From Clostridium sp. 1001275B_160808_H3 (lineage in GTDB: Bacteria; Bacillota; Clostridia; Clostridiales; Clostridiaceae): a stretch of DNA of 64,000 nucleotides. Shown piece by piece: positions 52,092 to 61,220 of this stretch. The stretch is from assembly GCF_015550425.1 (NCBI RefSeq), contig NZ_JADNAT010000011.1:62001-126000 (forward strand), read 5' to 3'. The translations under genes and the position numbers were made by a program. Each line of letters begins with the position of its first letter. The stretch's first letter is position 1. The notes beneath the pieces are model-generated. The model had not been told where the DNA came from, searched no databases, and saw nothing but the letters and a program-made list of their open reading frames with translations.

Positions 52092-54329
52092 ATGGATATT
52101 AGTAAAGTAGTTAGAGATATTTTGCTTAGATCATATAGTAATGCAAAAGAAAATAAAAATGAATATGTAACACCAGAGCATCTATTATTAAGTGCACTAG
52201 AAGAAGATTATTTTGTTGAGATAATAAAAAAGTTAAATGGAGATGTAGAAGAACTAAAAAGTGATTTGATAAGCTATATAGATGAGTATGTTGACAAGAT
52301 AGAAGATGGAGAGCCAGAAGAAAGCTTTGGTATTAGAAATATATTAATTGTTGCTACTCAGCAGGCTGCTTTTAGTGAGAAAAATGTTGTTGCACTAGAG
52401 CATATAATTGCAGCAATTTATGCACTCAAAGATAGTTATGCAGTATTCTTTCTAGAAAAGCAGGGGATAAATAAGCAAGAATTATTATTTGAACTTTCAC
52501 ATAATAAATCAGAAGAAGAAAATGTATCTAAAGATGCAATAAGAATAATAAGAGCAGATAAAGCTCATGAAAAGCAAAATAAAAGTATAATAAACAGTTA
52601 TTGTACAAATTTAATAGATGCTGTTTCACAAGAAGAAGGCGATCCTCTAATAGGTAGAAAAGATATAATAGATAGGACAATACAAATACTTTGTAGAAGA
52701 ACTAAGAATAACCCTGTTCATATAGGAGAGCCTGGAGTTGGGAAAACTGCTATAACATTAGGACTTGCAAAATTAATAAAGGAAGGAAATGTTCCAGATA
52801 AACTTAAGAATGCACAAATATTTTCCTTAGATATAGGAACTATACTTGCAGGAACAAAGTATAGGGGAGATTTTGAAGAAAGAATAAAACAAATATTAGA
52901 TGAAATAAAAACTTATGAAAATCCTATAGTTTATATTGATGAAATTCATAATATAGTTGGAGCAGGAGCACTAAATGGAAGTTCATTAGATGGTGGAAGC
53001 TTAATTAAAGGTTATTTATTAGAAGGTAAAATAAGATTTATTGGAGCAACTACATTTGATGATTACAAGAAATACTTTGAAAAAGATAAAGCACTTATAA
53101 GAAGATTTCAAGTAATTGAAGTGAAAGAAACTAGTATAAAAGAAACTGTTAAAATATTAGAAGGTATTAGAGAAAATTTTGAAGAATACCATAAAGTAAA
53201 GTTTACAAATGAATCTCTAAAGGCAGCGGTTGATTTAAGTGCTAAGTATATTAACGATAGATTTTTACCAGATAAGGCAATTGATATAATAGACGAGGCT
53301 GGAGCATATGTAGACATTAATAGAGAAATTTATAAAGATGGAATAGTAGATGAAAGAGTAATTGAAGAAATAATATCTAAAATTTGTCATATTCCTAAGC
53401 AAACAATTGAAAATACCGAAATAGAATCACTTAAAATTCTAGAAAGTGAACTTAAGAAAAATATTTTTGGTCAAGATCAGGCAATAGAAGAAGTTACTAG
53501 ATGCATAAAAATGTCTAGAGCAGGATTAAATGATGATAATAAACCAGTTGCATCTATGTTGTTCGTTGGGCCAACAGGAGTAGGTAAGACTGAAATTGCA
53601 AGAGTTTTAGCTAAAACATTGGGTGTTGATTTAGTAAGGTTTGATATGAGTGAGTATGGAGAAAAACATGCTGCATCAAAACTTATAGGGTCTCCTCCTG
53701 GATATGTAGGATATGAAGAAGGAGGACTCTTAACAGATACTATAAGGAAGAAACCTAATTGTGTTTTACTTTTAGATGAAATAGAAAAGGCACATTCAGA
53801 CATATTAAGTGTATTGCTTCAAGTTATGGATTATGCCACACTTACAGATAATAAGGGACGAAAAGCAGATTTTAGAAATGTAATAATAATAATGACATCT
53901 AATGCCGGTGCTAGAGATATTGGTAAAAATCTTGTTGGATTTGCTAGGGACACAATAAAAATGGAAGCTATAAGTGATGAAGTTAAAAGAGCATTTACTC
54001 CTGAGTTTAGAAATAGATTAGATAAGGTTGTAGTATTTAATCAAATAAATAAAGAAATGGCTAAGGATATAGCACAAAAAGAATTAAGTAAATTTAAGGA
54101 TAAACTTACAAATAAAAGTGTAAACTTAGAATTTAGTGAAGAATGTATAGATTTTGTAAGTGAAAAGGGATTATCTAAAGAATTTGGCGCAAGAGAAATT
54201 CTAAGAGTTATAAATTCAGAGATAAAACCACTGTTAGTAGATGAGTTATTATTTGGAGAATTATCGAATGGTGGAAGCTGTAAGATAGTCATAAGTAATA
54301 GCAAATTTAAGATAGAAAAAATAAATTAA
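52092..54329 (+). CDS. clpA: ATP-dependent Clp protease ATP-binding subunit ClpA
   Basis: 745 residues: Clp N-domain (1-145), AAA+ D1 with GEPGVGKTA (about 212), YIDEIHNIVG, and D2 with GPTGVGKTE (about 493), LLLDEIEKAH and the ClpB-D2-small domain at the end. The absence of a long middle coiled coil separates it from ClpB/ClpC. In D2 the segment between LVGFARD and the C-terminal domain can hold the ClpP-binding loop. Pairs with ClpS and an unlinked ClpP. Confidence 0.95.
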   Translation: MDISKVVRDILLRSYSNAKENKNEYVTPEHLLLSALEEDYFVEIIKKLNGDVEELKSDLISYIDEYVDKIEDGEPEESFGIRNILIVATQQAAFSEKNVVALEHIIAAIYALKDSYAVFFLEKQGINKQELLFELSHNKSEEENVSKDAIRIIRADKAHEKQNKSIINSYCTNLIDAVSQEEGDPLIGRKDIIDRTIQILCRRTKNNPVHIGEPGVGKTAITLGLAKLIKEGNVPDKLKNAQIFSLDIGTILAGTKYRGDFEERIKQILDEIKTYENPIVYIDEIHNIVGAGALNGSSLDGGSLIKGYLLEGKIRFIGATTFDDYKKYFEKDKALIRRFQVIEVKETSIKETVKILEGIRENFEEYHKVKFTNESLKAAVDLSAKYINDRFLPDKAIDIIDEAGAYVDINREIYKDGIVDERVIEEIISKICHIPKQTIENTEIESLKILESELKKNIFGQDQAIEEVTRCIKMSRAGLNDDNKPVASMLFVGPTGVGKTEIARVLAKTLGVDLVRFDMSEYGEKHAASKLIGSPPGYVGYEEGGLLTDTIRKKPNCVLLLDEIEKAHSDILSVLLQVMDYATLTDNKGRKADFRNVIIIMTSNAGARDIGKNLVGFARDTIKMEAISDEVKRAFTPEFRNRLDKVVVFNQINKEMAKDIAQKELSKFKDKLTNKSVNLEFSEECIDFVSEKGLSKEFGAREILRVINSEIKPLLVDELLFGELSNGGSCKIVISNSKFKIEKIN

Positions 54330-54340
54330 TATATTAGTAA

Positions 54341-54604
54341 GAAAAGACGTGGTTGTATCAAAATAAATTTTGATATTAGCAGATAACAGGGGAAGTTCTA
54401 ATTCGAGATTCCCTTGTTGCTCATATATAAATAATAGACAAAAATTTTAATTTAAGTTTAAAAACGTCTTTAAGTAAGTAAAATCAATGGCTTAAAAGGG
54501 GCTCGCGTTTAGCGAGCCCCTTTATAAATATAATAGATCAACTTCTTTAGCAGTAAAACTTACTTGAAATGGAATAAATTTTATATTAAATAGATTTCTG
54601 AGAT
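54341..54604 (+). repeat. Structured intergenic element, copy 2
   Basis: Directly after clpA. Same plan as copy 1: a first hairpin (AACAGGGGAA...TTCCCTTGTT, about 54384-54418), the A/T-rich middle with CATATATAAATAATAGACAA, a perfect terminator hairpin GGGGCTCGC...GCGAGCCCC (54498-54520) with T-run, and ATAAATTTTATATTAAATAG at the right end. The outer base pairs of hairpin 1 differ from copy 1 on both arms in a way that keeps pairing. The rest of the gap to 54705 shows nothing. Confidence 0.75.
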
Positions 54605-54705
54605 GGTGCCATCTGTTTTATTATATTAAAATCTTATTATGTACACAAATACGAAAAACATATATAATGGTATTTGTTTTTAATTGAATATAAGAGGTGA
54701 CACAG

Positions 54706-55839
54706 ATGGATAAGGATATAAGTAAAATACAAGAAGATATAATAAAAAAGGATATAAGGAAAGTTGAAAAGTTATGGAAGGATGTAGAAGAAAATGATAC
54801 TTTAGAGTATCATTTAGATAGGATGACCAAAGATGAGCTAGTTAAAGTTGCTAGTAATTATTCTGTAAGAGGGATTACATCATTAAAAAAAGCAGATGCA
54901 GTTAATAAAGTAAAAGATGGAATAATAAATAATATTGATTATGTATTAGAACTTTTAGATTTAGATGCATTTTTATATTTAGATGAAATAATAAAATTAG
55001 ATGGTAAAAAGGAATACTTTGGATCAGAACTTATTAACGCAAATTATTTTAGAAATAGAGGAATAATGTTTACTGGAATAGATCATGGTAAGCTATATGT
55101 TATAACACCTAAAGTATTATGTGATATAATAAAAGATAAGTTAAATGATAATTTAAAATCTATTGCAAATAATAATTCTGATATTATAAAACTTTCTGCT
55201 GGCCTAATATATTTTTATGGAGTTCTAACAATTGAAGAGTTAAGCAGAATTTTAAATGAAGAATATAGTTTTGATTTAGAATATGAGAAGTTCAAAAAGT
55301 TGCTTTTAATTGGAGAAGAAGTAGGATTTGATTATCAAATAGAGGAAGATTTTGTTTATCACATAGATGTTGAGGATCCTCTTTTTATAATGGAAGAAAG
55401 AAATAAAAATATAGATATAAATTTTGCAAAGTTTGATAGGAAAACTTTATTAAAAGCTGCAAAGCCTGATTATATAGAAGAAAATAAACAAGCAGATAAA
55501 CTTGAGAAAGTATTGAATGAGTTATTTGTTATAGATAAAAATATATTAAGAGAAGAAATAGATAGTTTTTCAATAGCTATAAAAAATGAAGCACCATTAG
55601 ATGAAGCAATAGATACATTCTTAGAGGCTTATGAAATAGAAAGTGAAGAAGAAAATGAAATTCTTAAGGAAGAGTTAAAGAAATTATCATTAGGTGTTAA
55701 AAGATGGACATTAAAAGGGCTTACTCAAAGAGAAATAGATAATAAGAAAAAAACTATTGTAAACGAAGAAAAGATAGGAAGAAATGATCCATGCCCATGT
55801 GGAAGCAATAAAAAATATAAAAAGTGCTGTGGTAAATAA
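54706..55839 (+). CDS. SEC-C zinc-motif protein
   Basis: 377 residues. A long helical N-terminal part with [15 protein letters not shown] (SAP- or Rho-N-like helix pair near residue 45) and a C-terminal SEC-C motif [20 protein letters not shown], the zinc knuckle seen in SecA and many stand-alone proteins. The start is ATG 54706 after AGAGGTGA; GTG 54697 lies inside that site. Role unknown; SEC-C domains often contact ribosomes or SecB-like partners. Begins a run of three closely spaced genes. Confidence 0.8.
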   Translation: MDKDISKIQEDIIKKDIRKVEKLWKDVEENDTLEYHLDRMTKDELVKVASNYSVRGITSLKKADAVNKVKDGIINNIDYVLELLDLDAFLYLDEIIKLDGKKEYFGSELINANYFRNRGIMFTGIDHGKLYVITPKVLCDIIKDKLNDNLKSIANNNSDIIKLSAGLIYFYGVLTIEELSRILNEEYSFDLEYEKFKKLLLIGEEVGFDYQIEEDFVYHIDVEDPLFIMEERNKNIDINFAKFDRKTLLKAAKPDYIEENKQADKLEKVLNELFVIDKNILREEIDSFSIAIKNEAPLDEAIDTFLEAYEIESEEENEILKEELKKLSLGVKRWTLKGLTQREIDNKKKTIVNEEKIGRNDPCPCGSNKKYKKCCGK

Positions 55840-55854
55840 AAGGGGAGTTTAAAT

Positions 55855-56190
55855 GTGATCTTTAAATATTTAATATTAGGATGGGGAATTATAGAATTTA
55901 TACTTGGAATAACCGTGTTATTAAAGAAAAAATTATTTCTATTAGGATTTATAGTTGAAAGTTTTTCAATTCTAAATAATGAGTTTAATGTTTCAAATAT
56001 AAAAGATATAAAAACTTTTTCAAGGTGGATTGGAGAGGTTGTAGTCTTAGAAGGTTCATTATATATATTTTTAGCATCTGCATCAATATTTTTTGAAATG
56101 AGTATAGTAATCATTATAGTATTTATAATCCTTATTGAGATATTTTTCTTTAATGTAATAAATAAAGGAATAAAAAACTTTATTAAATAA
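55855..56190 (+). CDS. Small membrane protein, 111 residues, unknown
   Basis: Three to four hydrophobic helices (YLILGWGIIEFILGITVLL, WIGEVVVLEGSLYIFLASAS, and a C-terminal IVIIIVFIILIEIFFF). GTG start after AGGGGAG, 15 bases from the SEC-C gene stop. The adjacent ATG two bases earlier runs straight into TGA, which excludes it. No family recognised. Confidence 0.6.
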   Translation: MIFKYLILGWGIIEFILGITVLLKKKLFLLGFIVESFSILNNEFNVSNIKDIKTFSRWIGEVVVLEGSLYIFLASASIFFEMSIVIIIVFIILIEIFFFNVINKGIKNFIK

Positions 56191-56208
56191 ATATAAATGA
56201 GGTAAAAG

Positions 56209-57135
56209 ATGAAAGATAATAGATATCTTTTTGACAATTATATTAATATAGCTAGAAATTTTATAACAGAAAAAGAATATGTAAAGGCATTAAAGTTTTA
56301 TAAAAAAGCATATAAATTCGAACAGGGAAGAAAAGATATAGAACTTATATTGGATATAGCACTTTTATATGATAAATTAGGTTATAAAGATTTATCAGAG
56401 GAAAAATATAGAGAAGCTATTTTAATAGAAGAAAAAGATGCAAGAGCATATTATGGACTAGGGGTTCTTTATGATGAAGATGGATTTTTAGAAGATGCTA
56501 TAGAATATTATAAAATTGCTATTAATTTAGATAATAATTACGATAGAGCATATTTTTATTTAGCTAATGCATACGACGAATTAAGTGATAAAAAAAGTGC
56601 TATAAAATATTATAATAAAACCTTAGAATTAGTACCTGATGATTTATGGGCAAATGCAAATTTAGGATGTATTTATGAAGAACTAGGAGAATATTCTAAA
56701 GCTTCAAAATATATGAATAAATCCTTAAAAATTGATCCAAATAATTTTAGAGTCTTATTTAATATGGGAGTATTACTTAAAAATTTAGGAAGAGAAGAAG
56801 AAGCAAAAAAATATTACAAAAAATCTATAGAGAAAAATTCATATTATCCATATAGTTATTTAAATTTAGCGGTCTTATATAGAGAGAAAAATGATTTTAA
56901 TAAAGCAATAGAAATTATAACTGATGGAATAAAAAATAATTCCGATTCAGGTTTCTTGTATTATAATAGAAGCTGTTTTTATGTCAATATAGGAGAGTTA
57001 CATAAAGCTTTTAATGATTTAACTAAAAGTATAGAGCTTAATGATCTATTTTTTGAGTATATGATGAAAGATAAAGAATTAGATAAATTAAGAAATTTAC
57101 ATGAATATAATGACTATTTAAAAAGTAAGCTATAG
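56209..57135 (+). CDS. Tetratricopeptide repeat protein
   Basis: 308 residues composed of about seven TPR units (for example ARAYYGLGVLYDEDGFLEDA and LWANANLGCIYEELGEYSKA), with no signal peptide. A scaffold protein of unknown partner. Starts 18 bases after the small membrane protein, RBS GAGG, so SEC-C, membrane and TPR proteins may work together. Confidence 0.85.
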   Translation: MKDNRYLFDNYINIARNFITEKEYVKALKFYKKAYKFEQGRKDIELILDIALLYDKLGYKDLSEEKYREAILIEEKDARAYYGLGVLYDEDGFLEDAIEYYKIAINLDNNYDRAYFYLANAYDELSDKKSAIKYYNKTLELVPDDLWANANLGCIYEELGEYSKASKYMNKSLKIDPNNFRVLFNMGVLLKNLGREEEAKKYYKKSIEKNSYYPYSYLNLAVLYREKNDFNKAIEIITDGIKNNSDSGFLYYNRSCFYVNIGELHKAFNDLTKSIELNDLFFEYMMKDKELDKLRNLHEYNDYLKSKL

Positions 57136-57148
57136 TAGCTTACTTTTT
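57121..57148 (+). terminator. Terminator spanning the TPR gene stop codon
   Basis: A 12-bp stem (57121-57132 with 57136-57147) whose 3-base loop is the TAG stop, followed by TTTTTC. Confidence 0.75.
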
Positions 57149-57276
57149 CATTTGAAAGTGGTTGTTAAAAAAATAACTAAAATGTAGATAAATAAAAAAA
57201 AATCTTAGTAATTTTAGGCAAAGTTAAGGTATTTATGATATTTAATATAAAAATTTTAAAGTTTATATTAAAAACT

Positions 57277-57294
57277 TTGTTAAATAAATTACAA
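57277..57294 (+). promoter_or_regulatory. Putative Rex operator upstream of the rnf operon
   Basis: TTGTTAAATAAATTACAA, matching the clostridial Rex consensus TTGTTAA-N4-TTAACAA at 12 of 14 defined positions. It lies 4 bases before the -35 box of the rnf promoter, a place where a repressor would block polymerase. Rex would let rnf respond to the NADH/NAD+ ratio. Confidence 0.5.
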
Positions 57295-57297
57295 AAG

Positions 57298-57326
57298 TTG
57301 TGGGAAGATAGTATTTATGGTAAGAT
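57298..57326 (+). promoter_or_regulatory. Putative sigma-A promoter of the rnf operon
   Basis: TTGTGG (57298-57303), 17-base spacer, TAAGAT (57321-57326), 84 bases before the rnfC start. Confidence 0.5.
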
Positions 57327-57337
57327 GAGAATATAAC

Positions 57338-57373
57338 CGTTAAAATATACGGATTATATAGTATATTTTAACG
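57338..57373 (+). repeat. 13-bp perfect inverted repeat in the rnf leader
   Basis: Arms CGTTAAAATATAC (57338-57350) and its complement (57361-57373) with a 10-base loop, starting about 5 bases after the expected transcription start. There is no U-tract, so it is not a terminator. It could be a second operator or a 5' hairpin that protects the mRNA. Confidence 0.65.
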
Positions 57374-57409
57374 TTAAATACTTTAAATAAAAGTAGGAGG
57401 TTTTTTATA

Positions 57410-58336
57410 GTGTTAAGTAATCTTTTTAGTAATGTAAATGTTTCTAATAAATTATTTACATTAAATGATTCTAGCATACTAGAATTATCAATTGATAATT
57501 CTAAAGAGTTAGATGCTAAAGAAATCGAAGAAAGCTTAGTGTTACCTTATGAAAATAATAAAGGTAAAAAAGTAATAATAAAAGCTTTTAGTTTACAACC
57601 TAATTTAAATGGGTATGGAACAATAGTAAAAGAGAGAAAAGAAGATTTAAAAAAAGGATTAGAAAAAATTAAATCAGTTTCAAAGTTCAAATTTGTAGTA
57701 GATGGAAGGGATAAAAATCTACAAGAATCTCTAAAAGAATATGGAGAGATTATAAAAGTATCATCTACAACAGATCTATATGAAAGTAAATTAATTTCTA
57801 AAGTATATAGCGAAGAAAAAGATATAGCTATATATGATATTATTGAAATTATACAATTAGGACAAGCTTTAAATGGAAAAAGCACAGAAATACTAACTAC
57901 TGTTTATGGAAGCGCTATAAATGGTAGAAAAGTTGTTGCGCTAAAAAAAGGAACAACATATAAAGAAGTGTTTGATGCATTAAATGGTAATGCAAATGAA
58001 CTTAAGAAAGTTATTAATGGTGGTAGTATAAATGGAACACCTATATATAATTTAGATTCAGTAATAGGTGATACAACTACAGGGATTTTATTCTTAACAG
58101 AAAAAGATTCACCATCTGAAGCAAGTTACAGTTGTATAAGATGTGGAAAATGCTTAAGAGTCTGTCCAGAAGGATTAAACCCAATAAAATTAGTTGAACT
58201 TTATAAAATGGGTGCAAAAGAAGAATTTGTAAAGTTTGGCGGAGAAAAATGCATTGATTGTGGTTTATGTAGTTTTGTTTGTCCTTCTAATATAGAAATA
58301 GCACAAACAATTAAAACTTCAAAAACATTTAAATAG
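57410..58336 (+). CDS. rnfC: RnfC-like subunit, short form
   Basis: 308 residues, about 130 shorter than usual RnfC (about 440). The C-terminal half is normal: SLBB-like domain (NGRKVVALKKGTTYKEVFDAL) and two 4Fe-4S sites, CIRCGKCLRVCP and CIDCGLCSFVCP. The N-terminal half lacks the usual GGVHP start, the glycine-rich FMN/NADH loop (G-x-GG-x-GFPT) and the NGAECEPY motif; only a diverged remnant of the 51K fold seems present (about 75-165). GTG start behind AGGAGG, and no coding DNA upstream, so it is not an annotation error. First gene of rnfCDGEAB. Confidence 0.85.
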   Translation: MLSNLFSNVNVSNKLFTLNDSSILELSIDNSKELDAKEIEESLVLPYENNKGKKVIIKAFSLQPNLNGYGTIVKERKEDLKKGLEKIKSVSKFKFVVDGRDKNLQESLKEYGEIIKVSSTTDLYESKLISKVYSEEKDIAIYDIIEIIQLGQALNGKSTEILTTVYGSAINGRKVVALKKGTTYKEVFDALNGNANELKKVINGGSINGTPIYNLDSVIGDTTTGILFLTEKDSPSEASYSCIRCGKCLRVCPEGLNPIKLVELYKMGAKEEFVKFGGEKCIDCGLCSFVCPSNIEIAQTIKTSKTFK

Positions 58337-58363
58337 TAATAAATCTGAATAGGAGTGAAGAGA

Positions 58364-59254
58364 GTGGAAATTAAAAATCTTAAAATATCACCAGCACCTC
58401 ATGTGAAAAAAGGTCTTGGGATTAATAAGATAATGCTTGATTTTATTATAGCATTAATTCCAGCAATATTTGCAGGAGTATATTTTTATAAGATCGATGC
58501 TGTTAAAGTAATAGTTGCAACTGTTGTAACTAGTATTATAGCAGAAGGGCTTTGGAATAAGTTTGTAAAGAAAAAATCTTTTTTTACTGATTTAAGCCCA
58601 ATAGTTTTAGGTATTATTCTAGCACTTATTATGCCGACTTATGTTCCGTTATGGATCCCTATCATAGGATCAATATTTGCAACAATTGTTGTTAAACAGT
58701 TTTTTGGTGGACTTGGCCAAAACTTTATGAATCCAGCAGCCGCTACAAAGGCATTCTTAATTGCTTCATGGGCTGGAGTTATGGCAAAGCCAGCTACAGA
58801 TGCAACATCAGCAGCATCTAGTTCAGCAGAGGTAGTAGTTCCATTAATTGATAAAATTATAGGACAAGCAAATGGAAGTATAGGAGAGGTTTCTATCTTA
58901 GCATTATGTATAGGGGGACTATACTTAGTATTAAGAGGAAGAATAAGCTTAAGAGGACCAATCGCATTTATAGCTTCATCAATGATTATGTATAATATTT
59001 TTGGAAAAGACTTATTACTTCCTGGAGCATTTTTTGTAGCAGCTATATTTATGACTACAGATTATGGAACAACACCAATGACAAAGATAGGACAATACAT
59101 ATTCGGAATAATAGCAGGGGTTTGTGCAGCAATTATAGCTGTTAAGGGATTTAATCCAGAAGGACCTTATTATGCAATTATAATTACTAATTTATTTACT
59201 CCTCTTATAGAGTATTTTACAACTAAAAAAATAAAAGTTAAGAAGGAGGCTTAA
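58364..59254 (+). CDS. rnfD: Rnf complex subunit RnfD
   Basis: 296 residues with about ten transmembrane helices. GQNFMNPAAATKAFLIASW matches the family's helix with a flavin nearby. The usual (S/T)GATPL site for covalent FMN reads DATSAASS here (about residues 146-153), which keeps D-x-x-S-x-A-S with Gly to Ala. GTG 58364 lies 8 bases after AGGAG; the GTG at 58355 overlaps it. Confidence 0.9.
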   Translation: MEIKNLKISPAPHVKKGLGINKIMLDFIIALIPAIFAGVYFYKIDAVKVIVATVVTSIIAEGLWNKFVKKKSFFTDLSPIVLGIILALIMPTYVPLWIPIIGSIFATIVVKQFFGGLGQNFMNPAAATKAFLIASWAGVMAKPATDATSAASSSAEVVVPLIDKIIGQANGSIGEVSILALCIGGLYLVLRGRISLRGPIAFIASSMIMYNIFGKDLLLPGAFFVAAIFMTTDYGTTPMTKIGQYIFGIIAGVCAAIIAVKGFNPEGPYYAIIITNLFTPLIEYFTTKKIKVKKEA

Positions 59255-59261
59255 TAGAATT

Positions 59262-59876
59262 ATGAAAGAGAATTTTAAGCTAGGAGGAATCCTTCTAATT
59301 ATAACTATGATTGCAGGTCTTGTACTTGGATTTGCAAATGATTTAACTAAAGAAGCAATTATAGAAAATTCAAAAGTAAGTAAAGAGGATTTAAGTTATA
59401 TAATGCCTGAAGCAGAAGGTATTCAAGATATGGATATTGCACTTGATTCTGAAGGTAATGTAAAGGAAATATATGAAGCTGTTAATGGAAATGATGTAGT
59501 AGGATATGTATTAAAAGTTACTAGCAAAGGATTCCATGGGGCAGTCGATTTTGTAGTAGGAATATCAAAAGAAGATAAGGTTTCAGGAATAAAGGTATTA
59601 GCGCATAGTGAAACACCAGGTCTTGGAGCTAAAATTGCAGAAGATAAATTTACTTCTAGATTTAAGGATAAGCCTGCAGTAGGATATTTAGAAGTAGTTA
59701 AAGTAACTCCTAATAAGGATAATGAAGTAGAGGCTATATCAGGAGCTACAACTTCAAGTAAAGCATCTGTTAGTGCAGTAAATGAAGCTATAACTTTCTA
59801 TTTAGAAAACATAAAGGGAGAAGAAGTAGCACCACAAGAAGATACTGATGCAGATACAGGGGCTAGTGCAAATTAA
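59262..59876 (+). CDS. rnfG: Rnf complex subunit RnfG
   Basis: 204 residues: one N-terminal transmembrane helix and an extracytoplasmic FMN-binding domain with VEAISGATTSSKASVSAV, where FMN is joined to Thr by ApbE in the family. HSETPGLGAKI is another conserved loop. An acidic tail DTDADTGASAN ends the protein. RBS GGAGG, 7 bases after rnfD. Confidence 0.95.
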   Translation: MKENFKLGGILLIITMIAGLVLGFANDLTKEAIIENSKVSKEDLSYIMPEAEGIQDMDIALDSEGNVKEIYEAVNGNDVVGYVLKVTSKGFHGAVDFVVGISKEDKVSGIKVLAHSETPGLGAKIAEDKFTSRFKDKPAVGYLEVVKVTPNKDNEVEAISGATTSSKASVSAVNEAITFYLENIKGEEVAPQEDTDADTGASAN

Positions 59877-59897
59877 TAATAAATTAGGAGGAAAATA

Positions 59898-60614
59898 ATG
59901 AATAAGTTAATTGAAAGATTAAAAAATGGGATAATTACTGAAAACCCGATTTTTGTTCAAGTTTTAGCTATGTGTCCTACTTTAGCAGTTACAACAAGTG
60001 CTAAAAATGCATTAGGTATGGGACTAGCTTCAACTGTAGTTTTAATATTTTCTAATATGATGATTTCAGCAATAAGAAAATTAGTTCCAGATAAGATTAG
60101 AATACCAGCGTATATAGTAGTTATAGCATCATTTGTTACAGTAGTAGATATGTTAATGCAAGGGTATATTCCTAGCTTATATTCATCTTTAGGAATCTTC
60201 ATACCGTTAATAGTTGTTAACTGTATAATATTAGGTAGAGCAGAAGCTTATGCTTCAAAAAATCCAATTTTACCATCTATATTTGATGCTATTGGAATGG
60301 GACTTGGATTTACTATTGCATTATTCTTAATAGGAACATTTAGAGAAATCTTAGGAGCAGGACAAATTTTAGGTATTCAAATAATACCTGAAAGTATTAA
60401 ACCTGCGTCCATAATGATATTAGCGCCAGGTGCCTTCTTTACTTTAGGTGGGCTTATGGTAGTCTTAAATGCTTATAATATAAGAAAAGCAGCAAAAACT
60501 GGTGAAGCAGTTAAAACGCTAGAACATAGTTGTGGAAGTTGTTCAGGATGTGGAACAGGAAGCTGTGGTAGCAGTAATAGTGGAATAGAAATAAAAGAAA
60601 ATAAGAAAAACTAA
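59898..60614 (+). CDS. rnfE: Rnf complex subunit RnfE
   Basis: 238 residues, six transmembrane helices (NPIFVQVLAMCPTLAVTTSA with the Cys that joins the membrane Fe-S site, and NCIILGRAEAYASKN). It carries a C-terminal extension rich in Cys and Gly (SCGSCSGCGTGSCG), absent from the proteobacterial protein. Its six cysteines could bind metal; this is not established. Confidence 0.9.
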   Translation: MNKLIERLKNGIITENPIFVQVLAMCPTLAVTTSAKNALGMGLASTVVLIFSNMMISAIRKLVPDKIRIPAYIVVIASFVTVVDMLMQGYIPSLYSSLGIFIPLIVVNCIILGRAEAYASKNPILPSIFDAIGMGLGFTIALFLIGTFREILGAGQILGIQIIPESIKPASIMILAPGAFFTLGGLMVVLNAYNIRKAAKTGEAVKTLEHSCGSCSGCGTGSCGSSNSGIEIKENKKN

Positions 60615-60628
60615 GAGGGGTGTAACAA

Positions 60629-61207
60629 ATGGAATTATTTATGATTTTCATAGCAGCAATGCTTGTAAATAACTTTGTACTTTCAAAATTCCTAGGGATA
60701 TGTTCATTCCTTGGAGTTTCAAAGAAAAAAGATGCTGCAGTAGGAATGGGACTTGCAGTAACATTTGTTATGACATTGGCTTCAATAATGTCATGGCTAG
60801 TATATAATGGAATATTAGTTCCATTAGAATTAGAATATTTAAAAACAATAGCTAATGTACTAGTAATTGCGGCATTAGTTCAATTTGTTGAAATGGCAAT
60901 GAAAAAATTATCTCCAGCTCTTCATAAGGCATTAGGGATATATTTACCACTTATAACAACAAACTGCGCAGTTTTAGGGATGGCTACATTAAATATACAA
61001 GAAGGATACAACTTTATAGAAGCTATAGTAAATGGATTAGGCGCTGCATCAGGATATATGCTATCAATAGTACTATTAGCTTTCATAAGAGAGAAAATAG
61101 ATAATAATGAAAATATACCAGTTGTTCTAAGAGGGTTGCCAATAACATTATTTACAGCGGCATTAATGTCAATTGCCTTTTTAGGATTCCAAGGATTAAT
61201 TCACTAG
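60629..61207 (+). CDS. rnfA: Rnf complex subunit RnfA
   Basis: 192 residues, six transmembrane helices. VNNFVLSKFLGICSFLGVSK and ITTNCAVLGMA carry the two Cys that with RnfE hold the intramembrane 2Fe-2S cluster. RBS GAGGGG, 14 bases after rnfE. Confidence 0.95.
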   Translation: MELFMIFIAAMLVNNFVLSKFLGICSFLGVSKKKDAAVGMGLAVTFVMTLASIMSWLVYNGILVPLELEYLKTIANVLVIAALVQFVEMAMKKLSPALHKALGIYLPLITTNCAVLGMATLNIQEGYNFIEAIVNGLGAASGYMLSIVLLAFIREKIDNNENIPVVLRGLPITLFTAALMSIAFLGFQGLIH

Positions 61208-61220
61208 GAGGAGATTTAAA

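Noticed and set aside
50935..54520. The two copies of the structured element as the ends of an insertion sequence or composite transposon
   Set aside because: No transposase lies between or beside them, no terminal inverted repeats or target duplications were seen, and the genes enclosed are housekeeping (clpS-clpA).
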